Below, one piece after another: positions 1 through 10,926 of a stretch of 64,000 nt of DNA. Source of the DNA: Caenorhabditis remanei (taxonomy: Eukaryota > Nematoda > Chromadorea > Rhabditida > Rhabditidae); contig NC_071330.1 of the NCBI RefSeq assembly GCF_010183535.1, positions 12,691,717 to 12,755,716 on the forward strand, given 5' to 3'. Numbering within the stretch: position 1 is the stretch's first letter; every line of letters begins with the position of its first letter. A program made the translations under genes and the position numbers. Under the pieces are notes generated by a model. The model searched no databases, was not told where the DNA came from, and worked only from the letters and a program-made list of their open reading frames with translations.

Positions 1-819
1 CAAAAAATATCAGTAAATTCGAGTAGGCAAATACATTTTTCGAGCTGATATCCTCTAGGCGGAAGGCGAAAAGCGAAATTCTCCTTAACCCTGGTTAAGG
101 ATAGGATTACGAAATTACAAAGTTTGGAATTTCTTGAAATGAGGAGGAAGTCAAAAAAGAAAAACCGATACATATCAGCAACCTCTTTCAAAAAATGAAA
201 AAAAAAACTCTCTCCTTGAGATTTCTCATATTCTCATCATATTCGAAATGGACGTAGTCGGGGGGTCGGCGGGAAGAGTCCCGAGTGAAGCGTGTCCAAC
301 CACCTTCATTCTCTCTTCTTTTTGCCTCCTCTTATGTCCTCTTTTGTCACCGATTTATGAATATATTTGAATGAGAGAGAAGAGAGACACAGAGTCCAGT
401 CATCCTATTGTTATGTCTACATTTCACTTTTTGAAAAACTGCCGAGAAAGAGGAGGAGAAGGAAATCTTGTAAAAACGAAAAACTTTTTAGAATATTAGG
501 TGCACATCTGATGAATGGAAAGCAAGGGGGCTCCGAGGGTAATGGGATTCTGAAGGGGGGAAAGAAGGGAAGGAGGAGAAAGAGATGGAGAGGTGAGATT
601 TTGAAAAGGAAAAAATTAATTAATTGAATTTAAATTAGATGAGTCTCTTTTAAAAAAGGTTCTGAGAGATCTGATAACTGAAGCCATGTTTTTTCTATTT
701 TAGGTTTCGATGCTTCAGACAATTCTAAGAAACGTTTGTGCTAAAAATCGCTCTTCACCCACGTTTTAGTTCAATCCTTTTGTTTTTTGTACTGAAAATG
801 CCGTCTTCCCAGGTTTCCA
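1..819. other. Non-coding stretch, no gene recognised
   Basis: AT-rich with purine-rich runs. A short open frame at 367-627 has a low-complexity Lys/Arg-rich product without splice or start context, so it was not called. The last 60 bases resemble the outer part of the inverted repeat in the scav-3-like intron 1 near 53.1 kb. Confidence 0.5.
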
Positions 820-1210
820 GACGTCGCAATAGATGAAAAAAGGTCACATCTATCAGAATTGTGGAAAATTGAAATTCTTAGTCTTATTAGTCAGAAAACG
901 AACATTTTGGTCAGAAAATGACTTTTTTGATACAGAAAACATATTTTCAGAAAAGTGATTCAACTTTTTTGGCAGAAAACATTTTTTAACAAAAATTGTA
1001 CAACGTACTTGAAGATGCTTGGAAACTGGTACAATTTTTTGAAAAAATAATTGGATGAAATGGCTGAAATCTCAATTTTCTGAAAATCTGTTTTTCTGTA
1101 TCAAATAACTCAATTTCTGACCAAAATTCACGTTTTCTCGCTCATAAGATAAAGAATTTTAATTTCTACAATTTTGATGGGTGGTGACCTTTTTTCATCC
1201 ACTGCGACGG
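820..1210. repeat. Long imperfect inverted repeat (foldback), copy 1
   Basis: The left arm runs from about 823 (GTCGCAATAGATGAAAAAAG) to 975 and the right arm from about 1040 to 1208, ending with the reverse complement (CTTTTTTCATCCACTGCGAC). Both arms contain matching blocks around GACCAAAATTCACGTTTT and CTGTATCAAA. The same sequence, with longer arms, forms the middle of the large hairpin at 52.84-53.73 kb, so this is a dispersed foldback family. The right arm stops earlier here, suggesting truncation. Confidence 0.75.
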
Positions 1211-2447
1211 AAGATATTAGTTCAACATCGTCATTGGAATTCTATTGTTGAAAAATTCTAACAGATTACAGCTGGAAAGTTATAATTTCTGAGAATGGTG
1301 CTCATGACCTAGATTCACCAGAGAATCTTCTCAGATTCCAAATAGCCCGTCCCAACCCTTCCAATTTTGTAATAAATCAACCTAATACTGCTCCAATCAC
1401 CCATCACATTCACTTGGGGAACGAAAGAAACCAATTTTGATTTGACTCGAGATGAAGAAAAACGGAAAACATAAGTCACTTCATTTTATGTCTCCATCTA
1501 TTCGTTCGTTTTGCTGTCCAATTTACAACACAAGAGACGGGGAAGAAGAAGAAGAAGCAAGCAATTCCCTTAATTGGTTCGCGACTTTTGTTTTGATGAA
1601 TGCAAAGTGACGAGAATGAGTAAAGGAAAGAATAAGGAGAAGAAATGGGAGGAGGAGGAGGATAAGGAGAAGGAGAAGACAATGGAGTTTAGGCTTCTGG
1701 TGTGAGAATTGGAAATCAGGAATGAGAAGATTTTGAAGAGCGAGACTTTATAAATTATTAAATTGTAATTTGGGAGAATTAGAGTGCTGGTCCGATTCGG
1801 CACTACTGAAATGGTTATAACGTTTTTTTATAGAGCAATTTGGGCACCTTCTACAGGATGAGAGTTTTTCTCAGAAAACCAAAAAAGTGATTCAATAAGT
1901 TCTGAGCTTCGAAATTTGCTAAAAAAATGGTTAAAAAACTAAAAAATCTTCTTCGAAACTATTCTCGGCGAGGTGAAAAATGTAATCCAGTTCAACAACT
2001 TCATTCCGACTGACTCCTGATGTTTTTGAAACGCGGAAACCTGTACTTGTAACCCACACCATTTCAAACCCATACCAGAATACATAGATCGGTCGGCAAT
2101 ACTATAAAATCAAATCGAACTCTACCAGTATCTTAGTTTTTCAAAATTAACTTTATGCCTAACAATTCACCAAATCAATAGTTTAGGCTCGCCACGGTCC
2201 AACTCCGGTTGGCTCGGTAGTATGTCACCTCTCTTAGCACAGGGTTGTCTTCAAATATCTCTGTTTTAGTCCGTCTTCTCTAACAGTGAATGTTTGACAA
2301 ATCATTACCGAACAAGACAGTTTTTTTTCTGCAAACGTAATAAAATACTATATTGCTTTTTGAAACAAAACAAACTAACTTTCAAAAAAAAAGAGACTTT
2401 ACTTGAGAGGTATCATTATAATTTTAGAAACGAGGGTAATTAACAAT
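1211..2447. other. Non-coding stretch
   Basis: No coding region could be supported. Open frames at 1476-1803 (minus) are low-complexity Ser/Phe/Pro translations of a GA-rich tract (about 1540-1690). No clear repeat unit or RNA gene was seen. Confidence 0.45.
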
Positions 2448-2467
2448 TTAACAGACGGTATCAGTTA

Positions 2468-2818
2468 TCAGCGGTCGTGGGCTCTTCCAGAAGTGGCTCC
2501 TGACGAGGTGACATATTCTTCTCTTTCCTTTTTGAAGACCTCTGCGACATATTGAACAACTTTCTGGTCGTTCTTGTCGAAAGAGACACGAGATTTGATC
2601 CCTTGGCTCAGCTGGTATCTCTTTTTCCATCGGCGGTTCTTGTCTTTCTTCTTCTTGTCAGCAGTCTCGACAGGCTTCTGATTCTCCTTCTGCCCCATTT
2701 TCAGCATCTCGTATTTCTTCACTATTTTGTAGATTTCCTCATTCTTATTGAGAAGTGCTCGAACGAGGGATTCAGTTCCATTTTCATCGCATTTCTGAAG
2801 AAGTCGGTCAGAATCCAT
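2468..2818 (-). CDS. Small lysine-rich hypothetical protein (116 aa)
   Basis: Single-exon frame of 116 codons ending in TGA. The product is highly charged: an acidic/helical start (MDSDRLLQK), a helical stretch around residues 20-45, a basic block (KKKKDKNRRWKKR, about residues 54-66) and a Ser/Gly/Arg tail; no signal peptide or TM segment. The first ATG lies eight bases after a 3' splice-like sequence (minus strand TTCATGTTACAG at about 2838-2827), which fits an SL trans-splice site or a short 5' UTR intron. I do not recognise the family. Composition suggests a nuclear or nucleic-acid-associated protein, which is inference only. It could also be the last exon of a longer gene. Confidence 0.5.
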   Translation of the reverse strand: MDSDRLLQKCDENGTESLVRALLNKNEEIYKIVKKYEMLKMGQKENQKPVETADKKKKDKNRRWKKRYQLSQGIKSRVSFDKNDQKVVQYVAEVFKKEREEYVTSSGATSGRAHDR

Positions 2819-3600
2819 TGTTATGTCTGTAACATGAAAGTTAGAAAAGTGATGAACGAATCAATGAGTTAGTACAGAAAGATAATAGTTGAGTGGAGCT
2901 CAAAAAAAGATAAAAACAAGAGTTAGTGAGTTGATGTAAAATAAATACAATTCTTTATACACAGTAAATTTGTTAGTTTTCTGAATCCAATTCGCTTCAA
3001 TTTTCCAAATTTCGAGTCGGTCTCATCGGAAATAACACTGCAGTTCGGAACATGGGCTGGTCTTACGCGGACATACCTCTCCCAGAACGATCAATGTTAC
3101 TTGATCGAGTTCCAGGTTGTTCGGAACATACAGTGATATTATGATAAAAATTTGTGATCCATCTCTTCAAGGAAAACTAAATGCATTGTGTCAGCTGGTA
3201 GAATGATTCGACAAGTGAGCAAGCGACGATTCTTCCATGCTTTCTCTTCTGCTGAATGACATACATAACATTCCATATGTCCAATCGAGGGGCTCCAGAC
3301 CTCGTCGCGATTCTACAAAAGTTTATTCTATAGTATCATCTAATGCAAATACCCTATGAACACAAGAGCAGGTGGATCCTAACTGCTGGTATGTTGTGCG
3401 GCTGTTGAGACTCGGGGTACTAAAACCAGTACTCATTCTGCTGGGGTCCGCGGATGTTGACATCTCAAATAGTTTCAGCTACGAGGAGCTGGGGCATGGC
3501 GAGAATGCTCAAGCTTCCTGATAGCGGGTAGTTGAGATTGAGGGACGGCGGGAAGCGGTCGACTGTAAAATTGTTTCTGATCATCAACCGATATTCTGAC

Positions 3601-4041
3601 CAGGGACGAGCGGCAATGCCGTTGCCGCGTTGCCGAATTGCCGGAATTGCCGACTTTTTTAAAATGCATTGCCGTTGCCGAGTTGCCGACTTTTTTTCGG
3701 CAATGTTTTTTGTAGTTTTTTTTTCTAAATCTGTTCAATTTTCAGGCTGAATTCGACAAAATTGATACAAAAATCGATATTTATTGCGTTTCTAATAGAA
3801 TTTTTTGAATATTTTTCAAAAAAAAGGGAAAATGCTCTCATTTAGTCAAAACAACTGTCCCTGGCAAAATAATGTGTACTTTGCTCGCATTTTTTTCTCC
3901 CGACTTAGGAAAATCCCTTATTATTACATGTTTCCGAAAGTTGCCGAAAGTTGCCGAAAATTGCCGAAAATTGCCGGTTTTTGAAATCGGCAATTGCCGG
4001 ATTGCCGGGTTGCCGAAATTTTGCGTTGCCGCTCGTCCCTG
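3601..4041. mobile_element. Non-autonomous hAT-type MITE (TTGCCG-rich)
   Basis: Perfect 16-bp terminal inverted repeats (CAGGGACGAGCGGCAA at the left, its reverse complement at the right) are flanked by an exact 8-bp duplication ATTCTGAC (3593-3600 and 4042-4049). CAGGG-type ends and 8-bp target duplications are typical of hAT transposons. Each arm is made of short TTGCCG/CGGCAA runs; the centre is AT-rich. There is no transposase frame, so it depends on an enzyme encoded elsewhere. It landed inside the cassette cluster. Confidence 0.9.
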
Positions 4042-4223
4042 ATTCTGACTAACCCGCAGCAGACCGATGATGATAATTTGTCTGTCGAGCGGCGGGAGCT
4101 GGTCCTGAATTGTGAATTATTGAGCAAAGAATGAGAGCTCTGACTTACCAGAGTGACACTGCTGAATGAGGGGGCTGGTAGTAGCGAGGTTGGGAGCTTC
4201 ATTTATATTATAGTGATATTCTC

Positions 4224-4878
4224 TTCCGGAAAAAAACGTTATTTCCCCCGATTCATTTACCGGAAATAACAGTTTTTTGTTGCTTTTTTGGGGGTACTCG
4301 ATTTTAGAACTCGGAAAAATAGAACTGTGACAAAATAAAACTGTAACAATATATAACTGACTTAAATAGAACTGCTACAAAGTGGAACTGAACACAATGG
4401 AACTGTTACAAAATAGAACTCCACGAAATAGAACTGAACGAAATAGAATTGCTACAAAATAGAACTGCTACAAAATAGAACTCTACCACTGGTTTTAAAA
4501 ATGCTTATTGGGCTTGTCTAATAAAATTTTTTCCAGTTTTTTGTTGACTATTAAATAGACAAAGACTTTATCTCCATAAAATAAGTGTTTTTACTCGACT
4601 TTTCTCATCGAAAATTGGTTATAATTCTTCTAAAAAGTCATGAATGCAAACGCGCTCCAATCGAACTAGAGTTCTATTTTGTAGCAGTTCTATTTCGTGC
4701 AGTTCCATTTCGTGCAGTTCCATTTCGTCGCAGTTCCATTTTGTTCAGTTCTATTTTTGTCAGTTCTATATTGTTACAGTTTTATTTTGTCGCAGTTCTA
4801 TCTTTCCGAGTTCTAAAATCAAGTACCCCCGCTTTTTTCCGGTAACTGAATCGGGGGAAATAACGTTTTTTCCGGACA
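4224..4878. mobile_element. Outer inverted-repeat element hosting a second transposon
   Basis: Inverted arms at about 4224-4265 and 4841-4878 share GTTATTTCCCCCGATTCA and CCGGAAAAAA. They enclose the element at 4290-4830. The arms match closely enough to read as one element split by a later insertion. No target duplication could be fixed for the outer pair. Confidence 0.6.
4290..4830. mobile_element. Non-autonomous hAT-type element with AAATAGAACTG arrays
   Basis: Ends are GGGGGTACTCGATTTTAGAA (left) and the near-exact reverse complement at the right, flanked by the exact 8-bp duplication GCTTTTTT (4282-4289 and 4831-4838). Both subterminal parts are short arrays of an approximately 11-base unit like AAATAGAACTG (left) and CAGTTCTATTT (right), so the ends form long stems. 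No coding capacity. The 8-bp duplication suggests the hAT class. Confidence 0.82.
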
Positions 4879-6478
4879 TGAATAGCCCCATTAGCGGGCT
4901 GCAAGGACCAATTGTTCCTGATGAGAATGTATCTCGAGGGAACTGCACCCGCGGATCAAAGCTGCTGGTATAGTGAGCGGATGTTGTGCTGGATTGGTAC
5001 TTGATGTTCAGTCGGCGGCATGAGTATCGGAGCAGGGGAATCGCGGTGTGATGATGCATGATAACATTGAAACCGAGGGATGACAAGAGCTGGTCGACTC
5101 TGAAAAACTAATTTATTGTTTATCTTCAACCAATATTATGGCAGACAGACAGCAACAGTATTTGCTTTTTATTGAAAGTAAAGCTATCGGAATATAACAG
5201 TTTTTACAGGTTTTTGCTCCTACTGGTGCATTAATTATCCTTTAAGACGACTCGAATGATACCTACAGCTGGGATTGTAAAAATACAATTTTTTCCACTA
5301 ATAGCGCGGATGTTGGATTGTCAGAAAAAAGCAGAGCGGCGGGAGCTGGTAATCTGAACTGTTATTGATTAGGTAAAAGAATGGAATAGTTGACTTACCA
5401 GAAAAAAACTATCGAAACAGCGAGCTCGTATTGACGGGCTGCACCTTGCTTCGGGAGTTCTATTTGCATCAGCGGATCGCGAGGACCAATCGTCGCTGAT
5501 GAGAATCTATCTAGAGGGAACTGCAACCGCGGATCGAAGCTGCTGGTATAGTGAGCGGATGTTGTCCTGGCTTGGTACTTGATGTACAGACGGCGAGATG
5601 CTATGAGTGTCTCCAAAATTAACTTTCGAGGTTGTCGATGAGTAAATATAACTTCAGGCACAACGATTCTGGGTAGGAGCTGGGGAATCGAGGTGTGATG
5701 ATGCTCGATAACATTGAAGCCGAGGAACGGCGGGAGCTGGTCGATTCTGAAAAACTCATTTGCTTTTTATTGACTGTAGAGCGGTCGGATTATAATAATT
5801 TTTCCAAGGTTTTTAATCCAGCTGGTACATTCATTGTCCTTTAAGACGATTCGAGGGATACAGCTGGGGTTGGGGGAATAATTATGCTGGTCTCAATGTT
5901 ATCGCGGATATTGGATTATCCGAGGTACGGCGGGAGCTGGTCTTCTGAACTGTGAATTATCAAGTACAAGGATAGGAGCGTTAACTTACGAGAGAGAAAC
6001 TCATAAATGAGCGGGCTGGTAGTGGCGGAAATGTACACCGCTTCGGGAGCTCCATTTGCATCCGCGGATCGCGAGGACCAATCGTTCCTGACGAGAATGT
6101 ATCTCGAGGGAATCGCAACTGGCGGATCTATGCTGTTGTTATATATTGCGAGTGTTGTCCTGACTTGATGTACAGACGGCGTGTATCTCCGAAGCGGGAG
6201 CTGGTCGACTCTGAAAACCTAATTTATTGTTTATCTTCAACCAATATTATGGGAGACCGACAGCAACAGTATTTGTTCTTTTTTGAAAGTAGAGCGGTGG
6301 GATTAAAATACTTTTTCCATGTTTTTCCTCCGGTTAGTACATTCATTATCCTTTCAGATGATTCGAGGGATACCTACAGCTGGGGTTCATTGGTCACAGT
6401 AATATAGTGGATATTAGATTGTCCAAAATACACAGTGTGACGGGAGCTGGTCCTGAACTGTGAAATATTCAGTGAAAG

Positions 6479-6800
6479 CATACTTGTCATCTGACGGGCC
6501 GGCCCGCCGGGCCGGGCCGGGCCGAGGAAAAATTTTGCCGGCCCGGCCCGGTCGGCTCGGGTGGAAAATTTTTTACAATTTTTGCACCCCATAAATAATT
6601 TTCAAGTGTTTTTTTTAATCACTAAATTCACTGTAGAACTTATAAAATCATCAATTCAGTCGAATTTTTGCAGAAAATGCCCCCAAAACCACTTTTTCAA
6701 AAATTACTGCTGAAAAAAACATGTTTTTCGAAAAAAAAGTCGCTTCACCCGGGCCGGTGAAAATTTGGAAATCGGCCCGGCCCGGCCCGTGACAAGTATG
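6479..6800. mobile_element. GC-rich hAT-type MITE (GGCCCG family), copy 1
   Basis: Ends CATACTTGTCA / TGACAAGTATG, with GGCCCG-rich arms and an AT-rich centre; flanked by the exact 8-bp duplication AGTGAAAG (6471-6478 and 6801-6808). Removing the element restores the cassette intron seen uninterrupted in neighbouring copies, which shows it inserted after the cassettes were duplicated. Confidence 0.92.
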
Positions 6801-7390
6801 AGTGAAAGAATGTGAGCGTTGACTTACGAGAGGAACTCATCAATGACCGGGCTGGTAGTGGCGGAAATGTACACCGCTTCGGGAGATTTTTTTTATCAGC
6901 GGATTGCGAGGATCAATCTTCCCTGATGAGAATGTATCTCGAGGGAACTGCAACCGCGGATCGCAGCTGCTGGTATAGTGAGCGGGTGTTGTCCTGTCTT
7001 GGTATTTGATATACAGTCGGCGGGATGCAACGAGTAACTCCGCGGTTGTCGATAAATTGAAATAATTTCTGGCACCACGATTCTGGATCGGAGCTGGGGT
7101 GTCGTGGTGTGTTGGTGTTGACTCGACCTTTCTGAATGAAATTTCAGCGAAGTGAATAAACAACAGTATTCAAATAGTGATTTGCTCAAGTCTAGAATCT
7201 TTTTTGTTCTAGAAATGAGCTTAAGAGAGAAATAATAGAAAATGTACAATATAATTAGGAATTTATCAGCTTGTAGTCGAGGGAACGAGTGATCTGTAGA
7301 GCTGGGGTTCCATTTCAGTCGAGGTATTTGAGTTTTTCGGCGATTTTGGCGGATGTTGGTCGACTGAGAAAAAAAAGTAGAGATGTATGA

Positions 7391-7977
7391 AGCAGTCGCG
7401 AGATAACTTCTTCTCAATTTTTGTTGGTAAGATTTACAACAATTCTTCTCGACTGAGACAGCGGATCATATCCTTCATTATTGTCATAGCACACGAGGGT
7501 TCTTCATCCTGGAAAACTATATTTGTAATGCTTGTACTCGGTAGAATGTTCATTATTCTGTATTTGAATTTCATTCGCACTTACCGAAATGAATTGATGA
7601 GAAAATTCACTGTAAATAGTGTAGGGAGTCGCATCTAGTGCTTCGAAGATTCTAGCGATCTTCTCGTCGAAGAATGATCGAAAGCTCTTCGAGGATCACG
7701 AGGAAGAAGCATTATTTTTTGAGCGGATGACGTCGAAACCATACAGATAACGATATTGTGGACCGGCGAGAGAGGATTTCTTCACTGGTTGGGTATGTGG
7801 GCTGCTTGTCGGCTGAAAATTATCAAATTTGAATGATTATTGAATAATTAAGCTACTTAAAAAGCAAACTACCTCAATTTTAACAATTCTTCCTTTGGGT
7901 GGGATTACAGAGAAATCTGACCAGAGGAACTTCGAGGTCGTCGAGATAATTTGGTTTTCTTCAGAATTCTTGTGTAG
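7391..7977. other. Stretch with one cassette-related exon-like segment
   Basis: Minus-strand sequence at about 7630-7805 follows a TTTTCAG-type acceptor and reads into a frame with the word TSSAQK also found at 8.1-8.7 kb, ending in a stop near 7637. The rest (7400-7630) has no supported feature. Confidence 0.35.
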
Positions 7978-8678
7978 TTATATTGTTTTTCGGTTATTCC
8001 CATTGGTGCTCGTCCTCTTATCTTGAATTTCTACACATTTCTGAACTTGAGCTGAGGGATTTCCTTTGAATCGTTTCAGAATCTTCTTTAATTCTGCTGT
8101 CCAATTTGGCGAATCGATGGCAACTCTTGAAAATGCATTAGAAGTGGAATATTCATAGAAGATTTGAGCAGATGACGTCGGAACAGCTGAAAAAAATACA
8201 AATTTAGAAGAAAATAGGCTGAAAATAGTGAAATCGTTCTGAAAATCAAAATAAACTAATGTTTTCTATTGCTTAAAACGTTTCAGAACGTTTTCAAACA
8301 AACACGAAACGAACTTGCTTGAATTCCGTCGGATCGCTATGAAAAGCTAGTGTAGAGAAATAAGAATTGTCACAAATCGATTTGATAGCATTTGCAGAAC
8401 GATTTTTCGAGCGGATGGCGTCGGAACAGCTGGAAATATCATTTTTGGATTTTTGTGCGATTGCCGCGACGCCACACGCACCGCACTCGGAAGAGACAGC
8501 ATAAGTTTAATTAAGAATTTCAAGCATTTCCACAAATGAAACTTACTTGAATTCCGATAAAAATCTTTGAGATTTTCGCGGGCGGCTAGTAGAATACGTA
8601 AAAAGCTGGGGATTTGTCACGGGAGTGAGTCGAGACTGGGCTGCCTTGGAACTTTTTGAGCGGATGTCGTTCGAATCG
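7978..8678 (-). pseudogene. Three related exon-like segments of an unrecognised gene
   Basis: Segments 8547-8678, 8315-8429 and 7978-8186 on the minus strand each follow a plausible acceptor (TTTTTAG, TTTCCAG, TTTTTTCAG); the first two end at GTAAGT and GTTCGT donors. All three start with related sequence coding for (V/I)xTxSA(Q/R). The segment 7978-8186 keeps a 69-codon open frame to a TAA with a Lys-rich end. The phases of neighbouring segments do not join cleanly, so a working gene is not shown. They seem to belong to the same repetitive family as the cluster at 2.9-7.4 kb. Confidence 0.35.
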
Positions 8679-9194
8679 CTAAAAATTAAAAGTTTAATAG
8701 AAATATTGGGGAAAATTAGCGAAAAATGAGCGAAAAAGGAGAAAAATGGGGATTTTGAGTAGTTTCTCATCGAAAAAAAAAGGTAGTCGCCACTGAAATT
8801 TTGATATTTTTCGACAAAAACAAGTTGAAAAATAGTTTTTTAAGAAAAGTTATGAAAAATATGGGTTCATAAACATTTTTGTGCGAAAAATATGAAAAAA
8901 ATTGATTTCGCCTAAAATTGGCGATGAGCAATATTAAATTTTTTCGAGGTAGATTTGAATAAGTCACACGCTAAGTTAATAAAAATTGATTTATTCAATT
9001 AATAAAAACAAGTATTACTTGTATTGTGCCTAATTTCACAGTTTCTTTCAGTAATTTTTAAGCGAAATTCATCAAAAACAAAAAAAAATCTGAAACCGTG
9101 ACGCAGCACGCATTGCGCGCAATAGAGCGCAATTGCGGTGTTGTCCTTTTTTGGCGCCGAATTTGAATTTTCAGGCAAGAATCACAGATTATAA
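8679..9194. other. AT-rich non-coding stretch
   Basis: No gene or clear repeat; contains AATTAATAAAAA-type runs around 8975-9005 and a short GCGC-rich patch near 9110-9135. Confidence 0.45.
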
Positions 9195-9324
9195 CAGACT
9201 TGCAACGGGCCGGGCCGGTCGGCCCGGAAGTTCAGTACTGAAAAAATTTCAAATTTTTTTTTTCGAAAATTTCCCGATTTAAAAAAAAAAAATTTCTTAA
9301 ACAGCCCGGAATTTTGCAAGTCTG
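9195..9324. mobile_element. GC-rich hAT-type MITE (GGCCCG family), copy 2
   Basis: Ends CAGACTTGCAA / TTGCAAGTCTG, with a GGGCCGGGCCGG core near the left end, flanked by the exact 8-bp duplication GATTATAA (9187-9194 and 9325-9332). 130 bp, no coding capacity. Confidence 0.9.
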
Positions 9325-9616
9325 GATTATAAAATATGAAAACAGTAAAGTTGTTCTGTGAAAAAATGAAGTTTCGAGAAGGATTTTCAAGAAAAAATTT
9401 CGCCGTGGGCGGAGCTTAAACTGCAAGCGGCGCGGATGAAATTCCTGCTGATTTTTTAATAAGCAGCATTGAATTTTACGATAAATTCGTATTTTAATCG
9501 ATGTTTCCTTTTTTGCCGCATATTTGGATATTTTTCTTGATTGATCAATTAAATCCATACTTGTCAAGGGCCGGGCTTTTTTTTTCAAAACATCAGGCCC
9601 GACCCTAGAATAATAT

Positions 9617-10093
9617 AGTAAGCAACGCAAGACTTTTATACTCAATTACTAGTTTATTAGTTACTCAATTGTTACAAGAGAAAGGGTGAAAGAGGGTTAC
9701 AAAGAGAAATAGGGACTGGTGCAAGTTCACCCGTAAGAACTGCCTAGAGAGAGGGAATTCTCAGCTTATATAGTGGTGAAAAGGGGGCGGAGTTAGTAAA
9801 TCCATAGGTTGGCGCCATGGCGGTTGAGCGCCAGGTCAAACAGTCCTCGTAGTGGCGGTGTGTCGTTGTGGCGGTGGCGGCGAGAGAGCGTTGGCGACGA
9901 GAGAGACGGCAGACACGACGACGGCGGCGATGACAGTTGCAGGCCTAGGAATTGTGGCGACGAGACTGTGAGCGGAGGCGAGCAGTTTCGACGCGAAATA
10001 ATTGACTTCTGAAAGTGTCAAATTTGGTGAAACAACTGTGGGCTTTAGACAAAGAGCCGAGCAGGCCTAAGGGATTCATCCGAATACCTTACA
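9617..10093 (-). repeat. 3' LTR of the gag-only element
   Basis: 477 bp; on the minus strand it begins TGTAAGG and ends GCTTACT. A TATATAAG box is at 9765-9772. The apparent frames here (9809-10021) are translations of GC-rich triplet-like sequence (GGCGGTGGCGG) present identically in both LTRs and are not genes. Confidence 0.92.
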
Positions 10094-10105
10094 CCTCCCC
10101 CCTTT
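10094..10105 (-). promoter_or_regulatory. Polypurine tract of the LTR element
   Basis: Minus-strand AAAGGGGGGAGG lies directly upstream of the 3' LTR, the position where plus-strand DNA synthesis is primed in LTR retrotransposons. Confidence 0.8.
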
Positions 10106-10341
10106 AAATAAAACGACCGCCCTCGGTCGGCAATTAAACAACCTTCGGGTTGAAGATACACTTAAGTAAACTTGCGTGAACTTCAAATTTGACTGCAGAC
10201 GTTGCGTCCTCTTGTAGAGTTCAGACTTCTGATGGTCCTTGAGCTTTGACGTAGCCATGTTGTGGGTCGTTGAAAAATGTAGAGACCAGAGCGCGAAGGT
10301 CTTGGAACCCGCGCATAACGCTTACTGGATATTTCGACATC

Positions 10342-10705
10342 CTACTTGATCCTTGTCGAAATGGATCTTCTTCTCAGAAGTTGTCGATCGTAGGCTTGCT
10401 CGTCGAACCTTTCGGTTTCCTTCGGTTCCGAACCGACTTCTGTCTTGATCCTGTAGCTGGTTCCGACGTTGGCACAGCTTCCTTCTTGTTCTTCCTCGTC
10501 TTGGCTGACGGCTTTGATGTCCTTGAAGTCGATGCAGACTTCATTGAACCAAAATGAGCTGACGATTTTGTTGTTGACCACTGGTGACACAATGATCCGG
10601 ACTGGATCATTCCTGACTTCGGAAGCTACCTCCCCCCTTGGTTCGATGATGGCGTATCGACTTGAGGGACGGTGATTACTGCAAGTAATCCTCCAAGGTA
10701 TGAAC
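10342..10705 (-). CDS. Open frame downstream of gag (about 120 codons), unrecognised
   Basis: Open minus-strand frame between stops at 10706-10708 and 10342-10344, downstream of gag and before the polypurine tract. It contains VSPVVNNKIVSS and a Glu/Gln-rich stretch (QDEEEQEG). No Asp-Thr/Ser-Gly protease motif or RT motif is visible, and there is no clear ATG near its start. It may be the eroded end of a former gag-pol frame or chance. Confidence 0.25.
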
Positions 10706-10926
10706 CTTCAGTGGTGGCGACCGTTGCCTTCACGAATTGTTGTTAGAATCAAACTGATGAACTTCGGCATTGAATCTTCCGGGTCTAGCTTGACATAGCT
10801 GGAGCTATTAACGTCCTGGCCAATGGTGCACGAATCTTGAAAGATTCCTGAGAAGTCCTCCTCGACTGTGATTGCTTGTTGTTGGTCCTAAGCTCGGACT
10901 GCTAACGATAGTGATCCAAAGATGCA

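Larger units (their letters stand above)
2930..7390 (-). pseudogene. Cluster of repeated exon-like cassettes, degenerate minus-strand gene family
   Basis: At least four divergent copies of a cassette lie in tandem, with cores near 4930-5100, 5480-5750, 6060-6215 and 6900-7060, plus weaker copies near 3370-3480 and 4050-4200. On the minus strand each has a TTTTCAG acceptor, a body beginning GTCGACCAGCTC, a middle coding for TSAHYTSS in some copies, a block containing CTCGAGATACATTCTC, and a donor of type CTCTC|GTAAGT. A second cassette type starting GACCAGCTCCCGCC alternates with it (about 4105, 5350, 5940, 6450). Reading frame is not the same between copies and several carry stops, so a decayed, tandemly duplicated gene is the simplest reading; a fast-evolving real gene with some working exons is the alternative. 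Three transposons interrupt the cluster. Confidence 0.45.

Noticed and set aside
1476..1803. Minus-strand Ser/Phe-rich frames
   Set aside because: Low-complexity translation of a purine-rich tract, no splice or start context.
9809..10021. Identical short frames in both LTRs (also 15697-15909)
   Set aside because: They lie wholly in the LTRs, on both strands, and reflect GGCGG-rich composition.
10270..10675. Plus-strand frames in the LTR element near 10.3-10.7 kb
   Set aside because: The element is transcribed from the minus strand; these overlap the minus-strand post-gag frame and have no motifs.
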